This document shows, piece by piece, positions 6,942 through 10,227 of a stretch of 10,227 nt of DNA (its first letter is position 1; the number at the start of each line of letters is the position of its first letter). The notes beneath the pieces are model-generated. The model worked only from the letters and a program-made list of their open reading frames with translations, made no database searches and was not told the DNA's origin. The position numbers and the translations under genes are program-made. This stretch comes from Hellea sp964472905. Lineage in GTDB: Bacteria; Pseudomonadota; Alphaproteobacteria; Caulobacterales; Maricaulaceae. The stretch is from NCBI GenBank assembly GCA_964472905.1, contig CAYYMI010000075.1, positions 1 through 10,227 of the forward strand, read 5' to 3'.

Positions 6942-7691
6942 TTAGTGATCAACGTGATAAACGTCATTGAGGTAAACACAGGTCAGGATCGCAAACACAA
7001 ACGCTTGCAGACCCGCGACGAGGAATTCGAGGGCGACAATCGCCGCTGTCCCCAAGATCGGGACAATCGCGGCAAAGATTTTCCAGCTTCCGCTACCCAT
7101 GAGATAGGCGATGAAGATGGCGAATATTTTGAGCATAACGTGTCCCGCCGTCATATTGGCGAAGAGACGCACGGCTAGCGTTATCGGGCGAGATAAAAAC
7201 GAGATGATCTCGATTGGAATAATCAACAGGTACATCGGTAAGGGCAGACCCGCAGGCGCGAAGATTTTAAACCATTTCAAGCCGTTTTTCCAAATGCCCG
7301 CGACAACCACCAAGCCAATTGTAAATAAGGCCAGAGCCGCAGAGACCGCCAAATGCGATGTTGATGTAAAGGCATAAGGGTTCATGCCAAATAAATTGGC
7401 GAAGAGGATAAAGAAGAAAATTGCAAAAATGAACGGGAAGAACTTAACGGCTTCGGGGCCCGTCGTGTCTTTGAGCATATTGGCGATAAATTCGTGGGAC
7501 ATCTCGCCGAGCGATTGCATACGTCCCGGGATAAGTTTGCCTTTGGCGGTGAGGGCGAAGAACACCACGACGCCAAGCGCCGTTAGGGCCATCCATAAGG
7601 ATGAATTGGTGAATGAAATATCATGTCCTGCAATGGCAGGCAGGTCGAAGATCTTTTTGATCTCAAACTGTTGCATGGGGTCGTTTGCCAC
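6942..7691 (-). CDS. atpB: F0F1 ATP synthase subunit a (proton channel stator)
   Basis: Subunit a forms the half-channels that pass protons to and from the c ring. From the GTG at 7689-7691 the product is 249 residues beginning MANDPMQQFEIKKIF. It has several hydrophobic segments and the hallmark ITLAVRLFANMTAGHV near residues 170-185, where Arg175 is the essential channel arginine. The GFGMNPY-type loop appears as NLFGMNPYAFTSTSH. The longest open frame begins at a TTG (7706) overlapping the end of atpI. I prefer the GTG because AAGGAG at 7698-7703 sits six bases before it and the resulting N-terminus looks like alphaproteobacterial subunit a. The gap to the atpI stop is then 11 bases. An ATG at 7676 is a less likely third choice. 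Confidence 0.95.
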   Translation of the reverse strand: MANDPMQQFEIKKIFDLPAIAGHDISFTNSSLWMALTALGVVVFFALTAKGKLIPGRMQSLGEMSHEFIANMLKDTTGPEAVKFFPFIFAIFFFILFANLFGMNPYAFTSTSHLAVSAALALFTIGLVVVAGIWKNGLKWFKIFAPAGLPLPMYLLIIPIEIISFLSRPITLAVRLFANMTAGHVMLKIFAIFIAYLMGSGSWKIFAAIVPILGTAAIVALEFLVAGLQAFVFAILTCVYLNDVYHVDH

Positions 7692-7702
7692 GGCCCTCTC
7701 CT

Positions 7703-8071
7703 TCAATCATCTTCGTCGTCGTCAGTGATGTCTTCACCGATGGGAATGTGTGCTGATGCTGCGTCCATTTTTGCCGCAACTCGCAATACACCTCTTATTC
7801 CCGTCGCAAATCCAAATCCAAGACCGACAATCAATAACCAAGGCTGTGTATTAAAAAGCTTGTCCAGACCAAAGCCTAGACCTGCGCCAACTAAAACAGC
7901 CACTACTAATTCTGTACTCAGTCGCCATGCCATTCCCAAGAGAGAGCCATCCGTCTTTTGATCCGTATCTGATTTGGTGTGGCGGGCTTGGGCTTTATCT
8001 AAGCGGGCCTCTAATGCCTTCAAATCATTAGGTTTTTCAGAAGAATTTGGCTTTCCGTTGTTATCAGACAT
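7703..8071 (-). CDS. atpI: AtpI-like F0F1 ATP synthase assembly protein
   Basis: This is the 122-residue first gene of the F0 operon. AtpI-family proteins help c-ring assembly and may affect magnesium supply; they are not part of the finished enzyme. The N-terminal 45 residues are charged and probably cytoplasmic. Two membrane helices follow: about 50-69 (RLSTELVVAVLVGAGLGFGL) and about 77-95 (PWLLIVGLGFGFATGIRG). The segment between them, DKLFNTQPW, is typical of the family. The C-terminus is strikingly acidic (GEDITDDDEDD), which alphaproteobacterial members can show. The ATG is preceded by a modest GAAAGAGAG ribosome binding site. The call rests on the helix pattern and position directly before atpB. 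Confidence 0.9.
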   Translation of the reverse strand: MSDNNGKPNSSEKPNDLKALEARLDKAQARHTKSDTDQKTDGSLLGMAWRLSTELVVAVLVGAGLGFGLDKLFNTQPWLLIVGLGFGFATGIRGVLRVAAKMDAASAHIPIGEDITDDDEDD

Positions 8072-8125
8072 ATTACCGACTCTCTTTCAAAGAATCCCAA
8101 CATAGAACCCTCTAAAAGCGGGCGG

Positions 8126-8154
8126 AACCTAGCCAGATGGGGGGGCGAAGTCAA
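8126..8154 (-). promoter_or_regulatory. Candidate sigma-70 promoter for the atpI-B-E-F'-F operon
   Basis: On the - strand TTGACT (8149-8154) is separated by 17 bases from TAGGTT (8126-8131). The -35 box is near consensus and the -10 box is weak, which is common in alphaproteobacterial housekeeping promoters. Transcription would begin near 8119 and give a leader of about 48 bases before the atpI ATG. The spacer contains a run of seven C on this strand (8139-8145). Confidence 0.45.
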
Positions 8155-8311
8155 CTTCTGAGACTAAGTGTTAAGCCTTTGAAAAATATATGAATTTCAG
8201 GATTTTGTCCATGTGCGACAATCTGTGCTTATTTTCGGGTCACTTTCGTCTGAATAGGCTTTAAAATTTCCGTCCTATAAAGCGTGTGCGTATTTGGACG
8301 ACGTTCATATC

Positions 8312-8446
8312 CTACTTATAGGGATAGGAGCTTGTCCTAATCCCTTTATCCCAATTTTCGTACCATTCTTCTCGTCTTTGATGAAGGTCCTCTTGTGCCT
8401 GTTTTTCGGCCAGCTCTTTGGCTTCTCGTTTCTCTTCGGCGATGCG
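8312..8446 (-). pseudogene. In-frame coding continuation beyond an amber codon
   Basis: Directly after the TAG at 8447-8449 the same frame stays open for 45 codons to a second TAG at 8312-8314. It encodes a charged helical stretch, RIAEEKREAKELAEKQAQED, then a Trp-rich end with EEWYENWDKG. The composition matches the 82-residue frame upstream, so this looks like the C-terminal third of one gene interrupted by a single nonsense codon. The open length alone could arise by chance, but the matching composition makes that less likely. A hairpin (AGGGATAGGA with TCCT-A-ATCCCT, 8320-8345) lies near its end without a clear T-run on the - strand. Recent pseudogenisation, sequencing error and stop readthrough are all possible. 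Confidence 0.5.
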
Positions 8447-8695
8447 CTACTCTTCACGATAAAGCTGTCGAGCTAGCCTCTTGCTGTTGTCTTCTGCGAT
8501 TTTCTTGGCATGGTCCTCTTCCATTCTCGCCAATTTGAACTGTTCCATGGCTAGACGTGTTTTGGCCAGGGCATCTCTGGCTTCAGACCTTGCACGTTTG
8601 TTAGATTTTAAAGAAGCATGAATTCTAGGCATAAGGATCTTTCGAATGGGGTTAAATAAAATTTGGACAAAAGGGTGCGTGCGCCAACCCCGCAT
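8447..8695 (-). CDS. Small charged helical protein, probably truncated
   Basis: I do not recognise this 82-residue product. It begins MRGWRTHPFVQILFNPIRK and from about residue 30 becomes a strongly basic and acidic helix (RARSEARDALAKTRLAMEQF, then EEDHAKKIAEDNSKRLARQL), suggesting a coiled coil. It has no membrane segment or known motif. The ATG at 8695 has no ribosome binding site and lies in an inverted repeat; an internal ATG at 8630-8632 (residue 22, MPRIHASLK) is an alternative, also without a clear site. The frame ends at TAG but continues convincingly for 45 more codons, so the intact gene probably encoded about 127 residues. It lies upstream of and in the same direction as the atp operon, with a 240-base gap before atpI. 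Confidence 0.45.
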   Translation of the reverse strand: MRGWRTHPFVQILFNPIRKILMPRIHASLKSNKRARSEARDALAKTRLAMEQFKLARMEEDHAKKIAEDNSKRLARQLYREE

Positions 8696-8783
8696 TTAAA
8701 AATGGGGCCAGATCATTTATGCGCGCCGGGTTGGCCGGCGGCGGCGCGCCACCAAAAAGGACAGCCCGCGTGGCGGCACTCCG

Positions 8784-8903
8784 ATGGAATACCAAAATAA
8801 TAAGTTTGTTTTACGCAGAACCAACCACGCGGCGATGCTTTTCTATGGCGGCCTCATTACCCTCCCTCTAGTCACATCAGTTTATGCCAAAGGCATAAAC
8901 TGA
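8784..8903 (+). CDS. Possible 39-residue single-helix membrane peptide
   Basis: An ATG at 8784 opens a 39-codon frame with a basic, polar N-terminal half (MEYQNNKFVLRRTNH) and a hydrophobic second half (AAMLFYGGLITLPLVTSVYA) that could be one membrane helix. It ends in TGA inside the 3' arm of the perfect hairpin. There is no convincing ribosome binding site. A second + strand frame (8719-8871, 50 codons) overlaps it. The hydrophobic pattern is suggestive, but an open frame this short is weak evidence. Confidence 0.2.
   Translation: MEYQNNKFVLRRTNHAAMLFYGGLITLPLVTSVYAKGIN
8797..8824 (-). promoter_or_regulatory. Weak candidate promoter for the interrupted small gene
   Basis: On the - strand TTGGTT (8819-8824) lies 16 bases from TATTAT (8797-8802), a good -10 box. 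A start near 8790 would give a leader of about 95 bases containing the GC-rich inverted repeats before the ATG at 8695. The spacing is short and the region is AT-rich just there, so chance is likely. Confidence 0.25.
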
Positions 8904-8912
8904 TGTGAGAGG

Positions 8913-9297
8913 TCAAGCTCACACCATAGAGACCCGGCTCAGGCTTGGCGTTACCCAAACTGCTCAATCTCATCGTCCCCAAATCCAGTAAGTAACGTAC
9001 TCTTACCTATCCTAGTGCAATTGCTGAAAGCAAATGCACGATTTGGAAAACTATATGTCTGTCTCCACACCAAGATAAACACCAAACCAAGACCGAAGAG
9101 CAAAGCTCGTCAGCTGATGGCAGGACGCATATCCCGTGTTTCAACATTTATGAACATAAGGGCGTCTGAGTTATTGAGGATTAAGTTTTTTGATTTTTTT
9201 AAATGAGGATTAATGTCTTACTTGAGGCGATTTTAAGCCGCTCGGAATTATAAATAATAGGCTATACAAGTCTTAGAGTAGAAAGCATGGGGTAAAA
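8913..9297. other. Gene-poor stretch with minor repeats
   Basis: I see no convincing gene here on either strand. It contains the possible junction structure at 8979-9046, a loose inverted repeat GACGC (9124-9128) with GCGTC (9162-9166), two 10-bp direct repeats TGAGGATTAA (9175-9184 and 9204-9213), and the T-rich tract TTTTTTGATTTTTTT at 9186-9200. A GTG-initiated 63-codon frame on the + strand (9015-9206) starts in a hairpin, lacks a ribosome binding site and has no family resemblance. No clear terminator is visible for the leftward gene that ends at 9298. Confidence 0.5.
8979..9046. other. Possible three-way-junction RNA structure
   Basis: An outer 7-bp stem, CCAAATC (8979-8985) with GATTTGG (9040-9046), encloses two hairpins. 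The first is GTAAGTA (8988-8994) with TACT and TAC (8998-9006, two-base bulge) around an ACG loop. The second is GTGCA..TGCT (9015-9025) with AGCA..TGCAC (9029-9039) around GAA. The seven-pair outer stem recalls a tRNA acceptor stem, but there is no T-arm or anticodon arm in the right place on either strand, so it is not a normal tRNA. Confidence 0.3.
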
Positions 9298-10086
9298 TTA
9301 CTTACTTAAATGGGCATAAATATCATAAATATCTTGATCTGATGAATTTAGTATTTTTTCATGAACTAGTATGAGAAGCTCACATATATCTTTTTGTGCC
9401 GAAGCATCATTTTCAGGCGGATCTAAATTTTCTACTCCCAAATCCGACATCGAACTCTGAACAAAATTGGTAAACAATTTAGAGCCATTTTCACTATCTA
9501 GAACTATATTATCTGGCCTATTTGGGTTTTCAATTAAGGCCACCATTATATCTTTTTCTTGTTTTTTATAATCTACGGGAAGTAATTCTGACAAGTTTTG
9601 AAAAGGTCGTGCATGTACCCTTTGCACACAAACTTTAGGTGCTTTGTCTTTAAGGATATTGAATAGCCAGATAGTTAACTCTGTCTCCTTGCGAAGCTCA
9701 TTCAAATTAGCATTCTTTCTTTTGGCGGCAAGTATTTCATCAATAGCAATGCGTGTATCTTGTAATGAAGCTGCCGATAAATCGCCTTTTCTGGCGAGAC
9801 GGTCTAATGGTTTAAGAACCTTTTTATATGCTTGCGGGTCGTGTTTTTGTAACGACTGATAAAAAACTGCACTCTCACCAAAGTCTGACGTTCCCATTGG
9901 TACGATACGGGGCAGATACATATTACGGTAAAGTAAAGGTAATATGGTAAGTCCTGCTACGATAAAAATACTATTGTAAAGTCTTGGTTTCTCAGCTTCA
10001 GATGTGTGTAATCTGTTTAATAGACTTGCTATTAGACTCCCAATACCTGCTCCGAGCCCTGTATAAATAATGAGTGAAATATCCAT
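9298..10086 (-). CDS. Unrecognised protein with two N-terminal membrane helices
   Basis: I do not recognise this 262-residue protein. Residues 4-23 form a membrane helix with glycines at every second position (G10, G12, G14, G16), and 37-53 form a second helix (RLYNSIFIVAGLTILPLLY). Between them is a short charged loop. Residues 60-262 look soluble and largely helical: a basic region near 87-101, a helical stretch 106-149, a Cys-Val-Cys-like KVCVQRVHARPF segment (151-162), and an acidic C-terminus ending DIYDIYAHLSK. No catalytic motif stands out. The gene is more AT-rich than the gcv and atp genes (14 of 60 bases are G or C at 9301-9360, against 34 of 60 at 4801-4860), which suggests different ancestry. 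The ATG follows TTGGATAAAC, a weak ribosome binding site. Confidence 0.75.
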   Translation of the reverse strand: MDISLIIYTGLGAGIGSLIASLLNRLHTSEAEKPRLYNSIFIVAGLTILPLLYRNMYLPRIVPMGTSDFGESAVFYQSLQKHDPQAYKKVLKPLDRLARKGDLSAASLQDTRIAIDEILAAKRKNANLNELRKETELTIWLFNILKDKAPKVCVQRVHARPFQNLSELLPVDYKKQEKDIMVALIENPNRPDNIVLDSENGSKLFTNFVQSSMSDLGVENLDPPENDASAQKDICELLILVHEKILNSSDQDIYDIYAHLSK

Positions 10087-10106
10087 GTTTATCCAAGTTA
10101 CATGTT

Positions 10107-10136
10107 TTAATACCTAAGGCCATAAATTTTGTTCAA
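10107..10136 (-). promoter_or_regulatory. Candidate promoter for the two-helix membrane protein gene
   Basis: On the - strand TTGAAC (10131-10136) is 18 bases from TATTAA (10107-10112). Transcription would start near 10100, giving a very short leader of about 14 bases before the ATG at 10086. This supports the gene being transcribed alone rather than from the right. Confidence 0.4.
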
Positions 10137-10227
10137 AAGGCTTATTCGAAAAACTATGATCTTTTATCTCAGTGTCTGATTTTGGGGTGCGGTTTCAACT
10201 GGTCGTCGCAACACTTTAGTTATTTAC

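Larger units (their letters stand above)
8683..8912. repeat. Cluster of nested inverted repeats, including a 17-bp perfect hairpin
   Basis: Several inverted repeats are packed here. GCCAACCC (8683-8690) pairs with GGGTTGGC (8728-8735), enclosing a smaller stem around TTTAAAAA. GCGCGCC (8721-8727) pairs with GGCGCGC (8743-8749). CCGCGTGG (8766-8773) pairs with CCACGCGG (8825-8832). TCACATCAGTTTATGCC (8872-8888) and its exact complement (8892-8908) are separated only by AAA, and the stem can be extended by CCTCT/AGAGG with a bulge. Base composition jumps from very GC-rich (8719-8780) to AT-rich. This could be a structured RNA, a small non-autonomous mobile element or the end of a larger one; I cannot decide. 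Confidence 0.6.

Noticed and set aside
8294..8476. Plus-strand frame of 60 codons, with a TTGGAC-17-TATAGG promoter-like match (8294-8322)
   Set aside because: It is antisense to the better supported charged coding frame, lacks a ribosome binding site and starts at TTG; the promoter-like match has no gene behind it.
8979..9046. A genuine tRNA gene
   Set aside because: The outer stem has seven pairs, but there is no T-arm with its TTC loop and no anticodon stem of five pairs with a seven-base loop on either strand.
9124..9200. Intrinsic terminator made of GACGC/GCGTC and the following T-rich tract
   Set aside because: The stem has only five pairs with a long loop, and the T-run begins about 20 bases beyond it.
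9015..9206. Plus-strand 63-codon frame beginning with GTG
   Set aside because: The start lies in a hairpin with no ribosome binding site, the product is basic without family resemblance, and it ends in a poly-T tract.
9175..9213. Two TGAGGATTAA copies as a CRISPR or operator array
   Set aside because: Only two exact 10-bp copies 29 bases apart in AT-rich sequence; too short and too few for an array.

Overview
The window looks like the chromosome of an alphaproteobacterium, probably a marine type near the Hyphomonadaceae/Maricaulaceae; the family guess is inference. The main evidence is the F0 operon atpI-atpB-atpE-atpF'-atpF. It encodes two different b subunits (b' and b), starts with atpI and has no F1 genes attached, which is the usual alphaproteobacterial layout. 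GC is intermediate in the housekeeping genes and visibly lower in the right-hand third.

Positions 1-5529 (+ strand) hold a glycine cleavage operon. The window opens inside a glycine riboswitch aptamer. It is followed by gcvT, gcvH, a PaiB-like FMN-binding protein gene, a small four-helix membrane protein gene, gcvPA and gcvPB. Spacing is tight (10, 1, 0 and 2 nt, then a 4-nt overlap), so all six genes are probably one transcript under glycine control. Together the T, H and split P proteins oxidise glycine to CO2, NH3 and methylene-tetrahydrofolate; the L protein is not here. The two genes between gcvH and gcvPA are not standard members of the system.

Positions 5528-5592 hold a terminator hairpin between two convergent operons, plus a second inverted repeat over the atpF stop codon.

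Positions 5578-8154 (- strand) hold the F0 proton channel operon: atpI (assembly factor), atpB (a), atpE (c ring), atpF' (b') and atpF (b). A promoter candidate lies just upstream of atpI. These genes supply the membrane half of ATP synthase; the F1 genes must be elsewhere.

Positions 8155-10227 are an accessory stretch. It holds a charged, helical small gene interrupted by an in-frame TAG, about 600 nt without a convincing gene but dense in inverted repeats (including a perfect 17-bp stem with a 3-nt loop), and an AT-rich gene for an unrecognised 262-residue protein with two N-terminal membrane helices. This is the least explained part of the window. I recognise no CRISPR array, complete insertion sequence, tRNA or rRNA.
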